Assembly: GCA_946811695.1 (NCBI GenBank)
Contig: OX328125.1
Span: 42,962,709 to 43,026,708, forward strand
Direction of reading: 5' to 3'
Source of the DNA: Gonocerus acuteangulatus
Lineage: Eukaryota; Arthropoda; Insecta; Hemiptera; Coreidae
Length of the DNA stretch: 64,000 nt
The notes under the pieces are model-generated. The model had not been told where the DNA came from. It worked only from the letters and a program-made list of their open reading frames with translations, and did not search any database. Below, piece by piece: positions 21,720 to 33,863 of this stretch; positions within the stretch are counted from its first letter, which is position 1, and the number at the start of each line of letters is the position of its first letter. Made by a program: the position numbers and the translations under genes.

Positions 21720-21847
21720 CAAGGCTCGAGGGAGAACCTTGCCGAACCTTCAGGGCTTGATAAGGTTAGGATGGAGCCTCACTCCCGAGCCTTCATCAAG
21801 CCCTCAGAGCTCGGGCTGTAGAGGCTAGGTTCAAGGTTCAGGCCTGA

Positions 21848-21890
21848 AGCGGGGTTTTTCCTGTGGAGGGAGGGAGGAACCGTGCTAAAA
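21848..21890 (+). repeat. Family A 3' hairpin fragment
   Basis: Contains the terminal motif gcggggtttttcctgtggag followed by 'ggagggaggaaccgtgctaaaa', as at the 3' ends of the family-A copies at 47846, 57487 and 62668. Only the end is present. Confidence 0.65.
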
Positions 21891-24507
21891 TGTTAGATAA
21901 TGTGAGTTACCGACGAGTTCAGAAATTACTTTCCAATTGCTCTACCAAGTTGAGACCCAGAGAAGATCCGTGTGCCGTATGAAGCGGCGAGAGACAGGAC
22001 TAGCGGTACTGACTGTACCGAATCCTTTAGCTTCGAAGGCCGCGTCCGATCACAGAAACTTCCGCTACAGTCTTCACATTTCTTCTCTAATACCTCGCAT
22101 CAAATCATTCGACTCAGTAGAGACTTCATTTTGGAATGTGGACCGAAAAGAGAAATACATATGAGCTAATTTGAACGGTCGATTTTCCGTTGATATAAAA
22201 GACCGATATTTCTTGTTAGTAGTTTTTTGACAGCACCATTAAGAGGACTTCAGAAGAATGGGTTCTCCTGCCAATAGAGAGAGAAGGAAGCACACAAATT
22301 GACACAATCCTATTTTGGCTATCAATTTCACTTCCTTTAGAAACTATCTCTCCCGTTGGGCGTCCTTAATCTCCAACGTAGCACGAGTCGGCGAATTCAT
22401 CGAAAGCCAATAGACCTAATAAGCTATAAGTTTGAGGGATAATCATATGTTTTCACAATAACAAAAGTAACGTTTCTTCAAAACCTCTCGGTCAACTTGA
22501 AACGGTTTGGAAGTCAATAGACGCAGAATATAATTATCTAAATGTTTGGTAATAGTAAAATTTTTGATTAAATACTTTGTTTTAGAGAAAGCTTAAAACA
22601 ACCGCAAAAAGTCCGAAAATTTCGAAATTTCCCCTACAATTTGTCTCTAGCACAACAAAGAAATTGAGGCATACGCCTTATTTGTTGCCTATTTGAACAA
22701 CTTTTTTCCAAACTTCCGTCGATTATTTTGCAGCAGATATCTAATGTTCTTGGTTTATCATTGAAAATATTTGGTGTTGTTTTAAGAATAGAAGCAAATG
22801 TTTAAACCGATTTACTTTTGGATTAATCCCGTAAAAATTAAATTCACTAACAAATATTTAAATACCGAAAAAATATAAGTCAGGCCACAGATTTTTTTTA
22901 TTGGATATCTAATTTTCTTTAATAACCAACATGGTGAGTTATATACATATATTACTAAGAGCTGAGATACTGTCATTTAGTCGCTCGGGCTAACTTAGAA
23001 GGCAATGTCGATTTTTAGAGGCGAATAATGCTATTAAAATTAAGTTTGTTTAATTAGCACCGATTAATAATATACAAAATCTTCGAAAAAAAAAATCTAC
23101 TGAATGGAATTAGGTCATGTTTGTTCAGTATTCAAATAAACCCCGCCATGCTCCGTATTTTAAAATTCGCGCTTTTTGAGTCGTGCCTTCTGGGCGTCTG
23201 CGTGAGCAAGCTGGTAGACATCAGCTCCCACTCTTCCAACGGTGATCGATGTGTCAACATCTTTTTAATGTGTTATGTGACTGGGAAATAATGTGAATCA
23301 GCCAAATCCATCCTAATATTGTGAATTGCGATCGAATAGTGTTTATGGAACTTAATAAGCATTATGTTGATAATACGTATTAAGTTTGAACAATATTGGA
23401 AGTAGAAGCAATATAGTAACCACTCTTTTATCTTTATTTTTTTTAAATATGGAATATATGTATCACTCAAACATATGCTTAGTTCTAGGGATAAATATAT
23501 GTTTTGACAACAACGCATTGGCTGGTCATGTAGTCTGTGAGATACTATGGGACTTTGTTCAATCCTGACTAATCCAACTGGAGGAAGAATGTGGAAAGAT
23601 TGTAGTTTTGAAGAGGACAAGGTTAATAATTGGTGTTGGCCCATGGAACAGGTCCTGCAAGATTTCTAGCCTTCTATGGTATCTCCTTCTTAGGCCAGTT
23701 CCTAGGCTCAATTTGATCTCGCTTCTTTGTCCTTTCCACTTCATGACTTTGTATTGACGCGACTTTCACTTATTTCTGGTTTACTTGCTATTCATTGTGC
23801 TATAAAATAAAATAGATCCCGTTTCATGTAGTATGGTGTTTCTATCAATCAGCGTGTTTCTTCGTGTTCTGGAATTGGCGTTATATTTACATTATGACAA
23901 CCATTTCTTATTAGTACCTTTTGAAATAATCCAATAGTTATTTATATGGTTAGATAAAGGGAGCTATATTCTTTTCATAAGCCCAAGGACGTAAATGTTT
24001 AGGCCCTTCCGGACTGGAAAATTTTATTATTTTTTGTTTTCGATGTTATTTGCCACATTTGGGTTTCTTTGGGTGCTGATTTTAAATCTAATATTATTTT
24101 TGGTGTGAAAAAAATTATAATTTTATTTTACTTGAAAACGTAAACATATTTTTAAACTTACTTGACGCTATATAAATTATTATTTAAAGATCGTATTTTT
24201 CCTTTAATCTACTCTCTAAAAAAATGAATTGTCGAAAGAATCGTGTCAATATCATTTTCTAAACTCGAGAAATAAAATAAAGCATTTTCTACCTATGTTA
24301 TTTTATTTCTCAGCTCGTAAGACACATTGGACGGAACGCTCGGACATATGTCGACTATTTTTCGGTGTAGAAACGCGAGAAACAAAATGGACCAGATCGG
24401 TGATCCCACCACTGTATACTTTCCTTTGTCTGTCAGTCTCGTCCATCTTATGCTTTGTCTCTAATGGTATCACAACCTTCCTCTGAGAAGGAATACAAAT
24501 TATCCCC
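21891..24507. other. No gene seen
   Basis: About 2.6 kb. Several open frames (for example 21937-22169 on the plus strand and 23273-23644 on the minus strand) have no recognisable domain or splice context. A slightly GC-richer patch lies at 23155-23260. Confidence 0.4.
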
Positions 24508-24561
24508 AAGTGCCCAGTATCCATGAGAAGTGCCCAGTATCCATGAGAAGTGCCAAGTATC
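24508..24561. repeat. 20-bp tandem repeat
   Basis: The unit aagtgcccagtatccatgag occurs twice and a third time partially with c to a change. Confidence 0.9.
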
Positions 24562-24761
24562 CTATTTGTTTAACGTACTTGCATCGATTTTAGACCCTCT
24601 GAGTTCACATCTTAGCCTAAGCAAGATAATCTTTCAAATTCTTAGGAAAATTTGAATAAGCTGGATAAGCACATTTCATTACTTTGACATAAATTAGCAC
24701 GCTTTATGGGAGTTAAGGCTTTTCGAAGATATTTTTAATAATAAATGAGTAAAATGGTAAT

Positions 24762-24967
24762 CATATCGCACTAGTATTTCTAAAGTTACCCAACTTGCCT
24801 ATTTAGGGTAGGGGCCTTAGGACTGGACGGGTGACACAAGTGCCCTCTGGTGTACAAGCTCTGTAGCTCGGTACATACAGTTTTGATGGTTGATAAAGAT
24901 AAGGTGAGAAGGTGTGAATAAAACCAATTTTTGAGTTGTCATTTTAGAAATACTAGTGCGATATGTT
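24762..24967. mobile_element. MITE candidate with 23-bp inverted ends
   Basis: Bases 24762-24784 (catatcgcactagtatttct plus aaa) are exactly inverted at 24945-24967. The GC-richer core is non-coding. The target duplication is not evident because the inverted repeat runs into the flank. Confidence 0.65.
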
Positions 24968-26049
24968 TATAAGATTTTAATAAGCTATTAAAAAAAAAGG
25001 CGTTTAATAATTACTCAGTGTTGATGAAAGTTCTCTTAAATCCTTGAAGAGCTTTTCTTTGTCATATGCTGAAAGCAAATTCACTGGTAGATTGATCAAT
25101 CCGGTAGGAAGAGAACCGTTAATCTCTGTCGATGATGGATTGAAACCGCACTTTTCAATTTTCTTCCATCCTTAATAAGGGAGCGGTCTCTGGCCGAAGA
25201 TAGAAGTGGTTAAATGAATATAATGGGCTAACAACTTATTCAGCCAGAATGTTCAGTAACGTTGTGCTCTTTTTTGCAAAATTCTTCAGTTTTCTTATTT
25301 GTATAGAAATAGTATTGATATTTCTTTTAAAGAGTTAATACATTTTCATGTCAACGATCATAAGTATTTCCAAATTTGAATTTGAGCGGCCATTAGCCTT
25401 CCAGCCACATTATCTGGCAATTTTAGACACCAATAATAAGGAGCCATTAACACTTATCTATATCTTGTTCATAACATCCTTAGTTTCAGTGTATATACAC
25501 TGAGTCTGGCCAAGCAGTGCTTTTCGAGCTGCCGATTTATGAACGAATTTGCGCCAAATGCCATCCCAACCTCATGAATGATCTAATATGAGCGCCAATA
25601 GAATCTTTGGCTGGTGAATGATCCTGTGACCGGATAAACTTAATCCAAAAATTAAAATGAATTGTGAGCCAAAATCTCAACAATGTTTCTTGTGTAGACG
25701 GAATGTCAATGAATAAAATTTCAAATGGACATAATCGTCAATTTATTAAAACTAACTCTGCATGTTTCGCTTCATCAGATACCTCCTCAGGAGCTTAAAA
25801 CATAAATTCAGCCTAATGAAACGGAGGTGAACTTTCCACGAAAATAGCCATGTCATAACTGGTGTTATGATGTAGTATTCTAAAAATTTAATTAGAATTG
25901 CCATTTAAACAAAAACAAACATGATACTGGTTATAATTTTTAGATAATCTAAACTATTTCATTCTAGAAATAAGTGTTTTCGGGAAATTCCATTGTTCTA
26001 AAAGAAGGTGTATTTAATTTTCATTTAACAAGTTTATGAAGAAGTATTT
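24968..26049. other. No gene seen
   Basis: AT-rich, with no recognisable repeat or frame. Confidence 0.4.
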
Positions 26050-26170
26050 AAAGTTTTGATAAATATTTACGTGCTGAAAAAGGCTGCCAACGAGCATTCC
26101 GAATTGTTCAAAATATAGATTTTTCTGAAAATCTGACGTTTTATCTTAGCCAAATTCCAACCATTTCTTG
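26050..26170 (-). repeat. Family C fragment
   Basis: On the minus strand it reads gaacaattcggaatgctcgt, 'tggcagcctttttcagcac', matching the copies at 28147 and 39893. It is flanked by the shared 'ccaaccatttcttgact'. Confidence 0.5.
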
Positions 26171-26647
26171 ACTCCTGATACTATTTATTGGACTATCAAT
26201 GGGAATATAAACAATTAATAAATGAGATTAAATTACAATTTAAAGCTTGTTAATCTGTCAAATACACGTAAATACGGTGAGTTTTGTTCGAAATATATAT
26301 TCTATTACGCATGAAGAACTGAAGCATTTATTGTGTTTTGCCGAAGGATGCGACAGCTGTAGACGACAGGCCTGGGGGTTTGGTTGACGTTTCGACCCTT
26401 GTCATCGGTAATCGTTTCATGTCAGGCATAGATAGTCACTCAATAACCTTTATACTTTGAAGGTTATTCTCATAATAATTTTTTTTTTGTTTAAATGGAT
26501 CCACCAAGTTTAGTATGATTTGTTTTACTTCAGTACTAATGTTCATTCAGAGTGAATATAATTATAGAACAATATTATTCATGTATGTATGGGGGAGAAA
26601 ATAAGCTAAAACAACGTTATTCATAATTTTTTAAAAAATCCTCCCAG
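26171..26647. other. No gene seen; one Penelope-like motif
   Basis: At 26380-26430 the minus strand reads 'gatgacaagggtcgaaacgt', a wording like that in Penelope-type terminal repeats. The remainder is AT-rich. Confidence 0.35.
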
Positions 26648-27796
26648 GAACTGCGTCATCTTAGCGCGTTTCCGTTCATATCCCTGTGCCATTAGTAGAA
26701 GGAATAGAAGCAGTTATTGGTAGGTTTTGATCATTTGTGAAAAATATAATATGACATCTCTAAGAGAAGGAAGATTTAAGGCGCACAATAGGAAATTGAT
26801 AGTATTATAAGCGGAAATGACTCCCCCCACCTTCTCAACGTTCGTTCGCCATGGGAAAACACAATTACCAATGCGTTTCTCTTTTCCTTACCGAGTATTA
26901 TAAAAATACTCCTTTTACTGTTAAATGGAATTAAAAAAAAAGTTAAAGGTTCGGGCACACAGAACGCGATCTGTATCGCGACGGGCAGCGATCCAAGGAT
27001 CGTGGCGGTATTATTTGTGACGCGGTATCTTTGTGAGTTTTCGCGGGGTCTTCGAACAGTAATCTGGTTCCCTTCTAGAGAACAGATCACGTGGTAAATC
27101 TGTAATTTTTTACTACCGTGTACCGCGCGGTAAAGCGATAAAGACAAGCCCGCATAGACAGGTCGTCGGAGCTGACGAAATACTGTTTAGTACATGTAGA
27201 TCGCCTCCCACCCTCGGTCAGAGATCGCTGCCCGCCGCGGTACAGATCGCGTTCTGTGTCCCCGAGCCTTAAGTGTGGTAAACAGAGACAAAAAACTATT
27301 CAAAAGAACAAAACTTACAATTTCGAAGTTTTAAGCACTTCCTTCTCCGATTGACATAGTCCCATCCAAAATTACTTTAGAACCTTTTTTTTCGACAGTT
27401 CAATACGCTTTCTTATGGCCACCTTCCACTTACCGCGATTTCCCAACCGCTATCGTGATATTTTAGAAAATAAACGAAAATCCCAAAACTATTCATGCCT
27501 GTTAATGAAATATTTTATTTCTAGTGCTTCCTTAACTCCAAATGGAACCAAAATTTATCTATCTTACAGTAGATGAATATCATAAGTCTGAAACAAGTTT
27601 CAACTGAATTATTCCGAAAACGTTTCATGTCTGTAAATACATTTTTTCCCCCTAAGAATTCCTTTACTCCAAACGTAACCAAAATTTAAATATCTTAGAT
27701 TAGACGAACGTCCTGCACTTCCGGATTGCGTCATGACGTCAACCTGATAAGCGGGTTTCCTCCCTATGGTGGAGGGAGGAACCGCGCTAAAAAAAC
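26648..27796 (+). repeat. Family A copy interrupted by a Harbinger-like MITE
   Basis: The 5' end (ggaactgcgtcatcttagcg) lies at 26648-26760, internal parts at 27330-27560, and the 3' hairpin (gcgggtttcctccctatggt, then ggaggaaccgcgctaaaa) at 27750-27796. Much of the middle and the (TA)n tract are absent. Confidence 0.7.
26947..27269. mobile_element. PIF/Harbinger-like MITE, TAA target duplication
   Basis: The left end AGGTTCGGGCACACAGAACG and the inward-read right end AGGCTCGGGGACACAGAACG belong to inverted repeats of about 48 bp. TAA flanks both ends (26944-26946 and 27270-27272), as expected for the TWA target of PIF/Harbinger. The 323-bp body is GC-rich (many CGCG words), in sharp contrast to its surroundings. 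No coding sequence. Confidence 0.8.
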
Positions 27797-28146
27797 TATG
27801 CATGTATTGTTAGAAAACAGTTAAAAATGATTCTATCAATAGATTGACTATCTAGATAACCTGATAAAATTACGAAATTCCTCTGTAAATTGTAATATGC
27901 GAAAAACAATGGAAGTTAAAGTTGTTGAATTTCCTCGATGTAATTTTCTCTCACAATAGTTCCTGTCCTCCAACTATCTCAACAACATCCGTTTCCTCAA
28001 TCAGATACTCACGGCTACCTTGATTTCACCTAGATACTATCCCGGAATAGGATTTATCTATTCAGTTTTCGAAAAGTACTCACGCATGTTTATATCCTCG
28101 TGAAACTGAGAGATATCACCAAAAACTAATTTTAAGAATTCATAAA
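27797..28146. other. No gene seen
   Basis: AT-rich; nothing recognised. Confidence 0.4.
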
Positions 28147-28312
28147 ATGGTTGGGATTCGGCTGGTTGAGAAAACGTTATATTTTTAGAAAAATCTACAT
28201 TTTGAACGATTCGGTAGCCTTATGCGGTAATAAATGCCTAGAGTATGAAGACCACGATAACTTGAAGGCGAGTGTCAAACTTGTCCATGGTCCCCTAAAA
28301 TTTGTCCATCTC
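28147..28312 (+). repeat. Family C fragment
   Basis: Shares 'atggttgggattcggct', 'gagaaaacgtta', 'aataaatgcctagagtatga', 'agaccacgataact' and 'caaacttgtccatggtcc' with the region 39893-40125, where the same words occur partly in inverted arrangement. Confidence 0.55.
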
Positions 28313-28333
28313 CTTTATAATAATAAATTATCG

Positions 28334-28804
28334 AAGAAATATTGAACTTGCATCTGCATATAGCCGATTTATAGTGTTAAAAATGTTTTCAAAGTAGCTA
28401 AAACTAACAATTACACAAATCTATAGTGTTTTGTACTAATTAATTTCTTCTTTTCTGTTTGTAAACTCTTTTTTAGAATAAATTTCATATCTGTATGTGG
28501 AAAAGGATTACCAAAAAAAAAAAAAAAAAAAAAAAGGAAAAAAAGGGTCACTTCATATTCTTTCTTTCGGAATTTTTTTTCATAATGCAGTGCTGTATAA
28601 TTTTGAAAAAAAGTGGTGATTTTTGTATGATCCTTTTCCCTATACAGATATAAAATTTATTCTAAAAAATATATTTGCAAACGGGAAAGAAGAAATTAAA
28701 TTAGTAGAAAACAGTATAGATTTTGTAATTGTTTGTTTTAGCTACTTTGAAAACATTTTTAACTATATAAATCGGCTTTATGAAGATGCAAGTTCAATAT
28801 TTCT
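28334..28804. mobile_element. 470-bp foldback element
   Basis: The left arm (28334-28513; gaagaaatattgaacttgca at its edge) is inverted at about 28625-28804 (tgcaagttcaatatttctt at its edge), with shared internal words 'aaaatgttttcaaagtagct' and 'tttttagaataaattt'. The loop of about 110 bp contains an A-run. The arms differ by small indels. No coding sequence. It abuts the reversed family-D piece at 28848. Confidence 0.72.
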
Positions 28805-28847
28805 TGTGAGCTCCATGCCACCTATGTGATACGGCGAGAGCCATAGA

Positions 28848-28889
28848 CAGAAAGTAGGTGTAGCATGGCACACTGGGTAACAGCTAGTA
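28848..28889 (-). repeat. Family D 5' end, minus strand
   Basis: The reverse complement of 'gctgttaccc...gtgccatgctacacctacttt', the start of the family-D repeats at 28965, 51622 and 53391. Confidence 0.7.
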
Positions 28890-28964
28890 CATAATAATTT
28901 CTTCTCGTATTAATGGTTTTACCTCCAGAAGTATAATATATATTCGCTCTGGTTTTTATAAATG

Positions 28965-29222
28965 ACTAGCTGTTACCCGGCGTGCTACGCTACACCTACT
29001 TTCTGCATCTATAAAAGCCCAAATAAATTAGAAACCAAATAAGTAATATTAAAATCTAATAACACAACTCTGAAACTGTTCGGGTTCACAGCTTCGAATC
29101 CGTGACCTCGGAATTGTTACTCCTAGACGATTTTAACCGAGCCTATGACACTCCCAGGATCAAGACCTACATGTGTGTCAAGTTTGGTCAAATAGAGTCA
29201 AACGGTGTGGATTTGGATTAAG
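28965..29222 (+). repeat. Family D repeat ('tagctgttacccggcgtgct')
   Basis: Starts actagctgttacccggcgtg and continues with 'aaataaattagaaaccaaat', 'cttcgaatccgtgacctc' and 'aagtttggtcaaat'. Sequences of this style are the 3' portions of non-LTR (RTE-like) elements in many arthropods, but no coding part is present, so the class is inferred only from resemblance. It stands head-to-head with the reversed 5' end at 28848. Confidence 0.65.
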
Positions 29223-29830
29223 TCATTTAACATTCGTTAGTTTTCAACAACCTATTAACCATATGATTGGGCCTTTTATTTTCTTTACGTAGGATGCACT
29301 ATTTGGAATGCCGCCATGTGTGTCTATTTGTTCAGAGTAATAGCAGGAACCAGGGGCGTATATAGGAAATAATTTTGGGTGGTGGGCTAAAAAATTATAA
29401 GAAATTTTGGAATCTAAACCTTCAGCCAGTCAGTCCTTACCCGAGGCAGTTCCTTCTCGTGTTTTGAATTTAACATGAAGTTCTCAATTAATTATTTACG
29501 CCGCTGGTACAAATATCTCTCGTCTCTACGAAAATTCCTCCAAGAATAATCACTCTGTGAAAGCGTTTATTATATTTTAGAAAACTGAAATTATTCCTTT
29601 TTTTGCCCTTTCTTTAATATTGGTAACACAAATCTGGAAACACAAATTGGGATATATTTTTCTATTTATTGTTGCTTTTTTTTCTTCTTGCAATTGCTCA
29701 AAAAACATATTGGCAAAAACATGGATGTTTGTTAATTATTCTTCTCTCATGAAAATATCTATGTCTCATTTGAAATATACATTACGAAAATGGGCTTCGA
29801 GGTTAACGGTTCTTTTTTTTTTTTTTTCCC
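29223..29830. other. No gene seen
   Basis: AT-rich, with a T-run at 29813-29828 abutting the family-A copy. Confidence 0.4.
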
Positions 29831-29968
29831 TTTTAGCGCGGTTCCTCCCTCCCCCATTGGGAGGAACCCCGCTTATAGGGATGATACAATCAAACAATCC
29901 GGAAGTGCCGACTAGAAAATTTCGCGTTTCAGAACCCCTAGAGACCGAAAATAACGGTGGTTCAAATT

Positions 29969-30026
<58 letters not shown>

Positions 30027-31578
30027 TATATATTTGTCTGTTCGCTCTCTAGATAGAAAACGAATGGTCCGATTTTGATGAAATTTGGTACAAAAATCCT
30101 TCGTCCAATTTGAAAGGTCAAGTTCGTTAACCAGCAAAATCCGCCTACTGGAAGATGGCGTTTGGGGCGAAATTCGCGCAAAAAAAAATCGTAACGCTTA
30201 CGTTTTTGAGTTCATAAGCTTCTAAGTACTCGTTTTATATGATTCCTGGGCTAGGAAAACGATTGAAACCATTTTCAAGGCGATAGCTTTAACCGTTTTC
30301 GAGAAAATTGGAAAAATATTTTTTGAATACCGTTTTTGGTTTGGGTACTTAGAATCATGGGATTCAGTTGAAACATTTTCTGCATGTTCTACTTTCATCA
30401 AAACTAATATGTTGAAATTTTGGTTACGTTTGGAGTTAAGGAAGGGTTAGAATAAAATATTTTATTAACAGACATAAAAAGTTTTAGTAACTTTGTTTAC
30501 TTTCCTTAATATCTCGAAAAAGGTTGAAAATCTTGGTAAACGGAAGAATACCATTAGAAAGCTTATTAAATGCTCTAAAAAAAAGGTTCTAATGAAAGTT
30601 TTGATTAGGCGATGTCAATCGGAGAAATAAGAGCTTAAAACTTTAAAGTAATTGATTTCGCTTATTCGAACTGTTCTTTTTGTCTGTTTTTTATTCCTTG
30701 TTATTTTTTAATTGCTTATTGTTGGATAATGTATTTGAAAATAAAACAGGTTAAGAAAAATAAGAAAAATATTTTAATGTTAGAGATATGGATTTCCAAG
30801 ATATATAGCTTTTCAACTGCCTAGCGTCCTTCCTAGGGAGGGTTCTTTGTCTTTGATTTTGGTACTTAGAATTATGGGATACAGTTGAAACATTTTCTGG
30901 ATGTTGGAGTTTCATCAACACTAATATGTTGAAATTTTTGTTACGTTTAGAGTAAAGGAAGGGTTAGAATAAAATATTTTATTAACAGACAAAAAAAGTT
31001 TTGGTAACTTTGTATAATTTCGTTAGTATCTCGAAAACCGTTGACAATCTTGTGAAGCGGAAGATTACCATTCGGAAGCTTACTAAATGCTCTACAAAAA
31101 AGGTTCTGAAGAAAGTTTTAATTAGGCGATGTCAATCGGAGAATAAAGTGCTTAAAGCTTTAAAATAATTGATTTCGTTTATTCCAATGGTTCTTTTTGT
31201 CAGTTTTATTTCTTGTTATTTTTTAATTGCTTATAGTTGGATAATGTATTTGACAATAAAACTGGTTAAGTAAAATAACAAAAACAATTTATTGTTAGAA
31301 ATATAGATTTCCAAGATTCCAAGACCTTGTCACTAGCGGGTCTGTTTCTAGTGTAGCGGACCCTTCCAGGTAAGATTGTAAATCATGACTTTTCAAGACT
31401 TTACTACTCACAGGAATGGCGTTAGTGACCTTAAGGGATGACACGCCATCATAATAATTAATTTAAAAAAAAAGACTGGTGGAACCAAAATAATAACTGC
31501 TTCTATTTTAATCTTTCCAAATTAGACTAGGGATATGAACGGAACCGCGCTAAGATGATGCAGTCCAGCGAGACGGAC
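29831..31578 (-). repeat. Family A, near-complete minus-strand copy with internal duplication
   Basis: Both ends are present. The 3' hairpin (ttttagcgcggttcctccct on the plus strand) is at 29831, and the 5' end (gcgctaagatgatgcagtcc) runs to 31578. The (TA)n tract (29969-30022) lies near the 3' end. A segment of about 517 bp is tandemly duplicated: 'tacttagaatcatggga' at 30346 recurs as 'tacttagaattatggga' at 30863. The two units differ at many positions, so the duplication is not recent. No protein frame survives. Confidence 0.8.
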
Positions 31579-32722
31579 TTTTTTTTTAATGGCTGCATTG
31601 AAGTAATGTAATGTAGGGGTAAATACCTTGTTTTCCTTCTCGAACAAATTGTTATTTTTTTTCACGCTTTACAAAGCTACATCTATTGAGCTATATTTGG
31701 CGATATTTTTGGCATACATTATAATATAAATTCGGTCATTAAGCGGTTAATTAAAATGTTACACAAATGATAATTGAAATGTTTCATTCTCCTGATTGTT
31801 ACCTTGATACATATCCTACTTGGTATTCTCCAAATTAGCGCCGCCTATGCTCTATAAACTGTGAACGAGCATTAATGAATTCCAGGTCTGATAATCATAG
31901 AAACGCCGTACTTAGAGGAGAAGGTTAGTTCATTAGCAGATAACAGACTTACCGTCAGGTTAAATTGTTCAAAGTCGTTGCACTTTGTGTTGATCCATTG
32001 CAAATAAGTCTAGAAATCTAATATCATCTCGCGTTTCTAGAACTTCATCACATACATATTTAAATTTTGGTTAAACAAAACACTACAACATTTGGTAGTG
32101 GGCCGAGGAGATCGTTATCAGTGTTGCTGGATGGTCCTCCCCTGTGCATTTCTTGGGTAATTTTTCGGATTTTTCGTTCCCTGTCACTCCTTTGGTACGA
32201 CACGGCTTTGGTTCAATTGACTTTGTTTGGCAAACTCCTGGGCGAGTTCAATGTTAGAACCTGTATCGCAGATTGCGAATGGGGGCCCCGCTTCTCCTTT
32301 CTGTCTTGCTATATTTCGTCTTCGGCTCCTTCATACATCCTTGGTGGTTGCCAAGGTTTGACGGGACCCCATTGGCCCGCTTTATCTGGCCGAAAAGGAG
32401 CCCAGAACAGGAGACCGGACATTTCTTTGGCAACCACAAATGGTGTAAGATGATAGCCTCACGAAGCCGAAGAAGAATCTGGCGAAATGTAGGACAGAGG
32501 GAAGAAGAACAGTAGCTCTGGGAAGATATCTCGTATCATCAAGAAAAAAACAAAAAACAAACCTGTAGATATACACCATTTGTATACTTTACAGTTTTTC
32601 TTTATAATTGTATTTAAATTTCATAAATTTTGCATAGATATGTAATTTGATGTTTTGTTGTTACAGGTAAGCATGTGTAGATTAATTGGCGACAACAGTA
32701 AGTAATTTATAATTCTTTTACT

Positions 32723-32726
<4 letters not shown>
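31579..32726. other. Unassigned; GC-richer block at 32095-32480
   Basis: The block 32095-32480 is clearly GC-richer than its flanks and has overlapping open frames on both strands. No frame gave a domain I trust. It could be a degraded retroelement or an unrecognised exon. At 32667 an acceptor-like 'ttgttgttacag' is followed 31 bp later by a donor-like gtaagt, but the enclosed bases have stops in the phase needed to follow the exon at 5319. Confidence 0.3.

Positions 32727-32793
<67 letters not shown>
32727..32793. repeat. (TA)n microsatellite with (CA) end
   Basis: About 30 TA units followed by a short acacacac run. Confidence 0.93.
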
Positions 32794-32797
<4 letters not shown>

Positions 32798-33863
32798 TAT
32801 GGGCGTATGTTGCTGTTTCACAAACAAACAAACAAGCAGAATAATTACTCAGTCGAATGGTGCTAAATCAAATTTGTAAATTAGTTTAGTATACTAAATA
32901 CAAATGATTTTTCAGAATAGATTATTATTCCATATAAATTGAATTGAACGTTTCTTGAAATATATTATTTTAAATAAAATATTTTATTTTCCCTTAAAAT
33001 ATTTTTATTATATTTTAACTGAGTAGACGAAGAGCTTATCTAATATTTATTCACATTTTATGACTATTAGTCTTTAAACAAGTGACTTGAGCTGACCTAT
33101 TGAAAAGTAAATCTTTACTTATTATTATTTTAATTTTAAAATCCTTTTTTGTTTTACTAAGACTAGCTGTAGTTAGTATTATTATTGACAACCTTTGGCA
33201 AGGAGGTTTCATTCAATAGGTGCCAATCGGGCTCCCCGCCATTATATGAAAGCCAATAACATTAGTAATTTATTTCATCAGCTATTTCATTCATCTATAA
33301 AAAAAAAATAGATGAATGAACTGCTTAAACAGTATGTTTACTGGTTTATTGAGTTATATCTATCTAGTACAATAAACTCATTTGGCCCAGTATTGTACTA
33401 TTACAAATATATTTAATTGCCTGACATTATCTTATAATTTATATACCTCTAAAATAATGATATAACACAGAAATATTGAATAAATTATGGAAATATAAAT
33501 GAATGACAATAATGAAACCTGAAAGTGTTTAAGCGAAATAATTACACCATATAGTTTATAAGTTGACACACGAGAAAACGTTATGATCTAGTACAGAAAA
33601 ATCTTGTGTTGAACGTACACAAGTGCACTTACATTTCAAATTTAAAGTCATGGGAATTTAGTTATGAATTAGTTCGATCAAGTAATCTTTATTCAATCAT
33701 TTAATTTTCTGGTACCTGCATGTTACAAATGAAAAAAATTACTCTCGGCGAAGTAACTTTACAGACCGCAATAAGTTTAGAGAATTTAATAACTAATTTT
33801 GGGTTGAGAATTTTGTAATTAGCAAAATTCTTCTTAAACTCGTTTACTTAGCAAGTTTAAACA
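32794..33863. other. No gene seen
   Basis: Very AT-rich; a 'tagatgaatgaa' hairpin near 33290-33320 is the only local structure noticed. Confidence 0.4.

Larger units (their letters stand above)
19880..21836. mobile_element. GC-rich, AAGGCTCG-containing outer element candidate
   Basis: The left part (19880-20050) and right part (21720-21836) are GC-rich and full of 'aaggctcg', 'gagctct' and 'gagcctt' words in roughly inverted arrangement. The outer edges carry tgaacctag and its complement ctaggttca. This suggests a degenerate foldback element that hosts the hAT element at 20623. Between 20050 and 20560 it is AT-rich with no frame. Confidence 0.4.

Noticed and set aside
29620..30181. Frames of 89-152 codons with long IYIYIY runs
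   Set aside because: They read through (TA)n microsatellites inside family A; the same applies to similar frames near 5160, 14800, 16560, 47600, 57260 and 62470.
32667..32700. Possible 31-bp exon between 'gttacag' and 'gtaagt'
   Set aside because: In the phase required after the exon at 5319 it gives an immediate stop, and there is no independent support.
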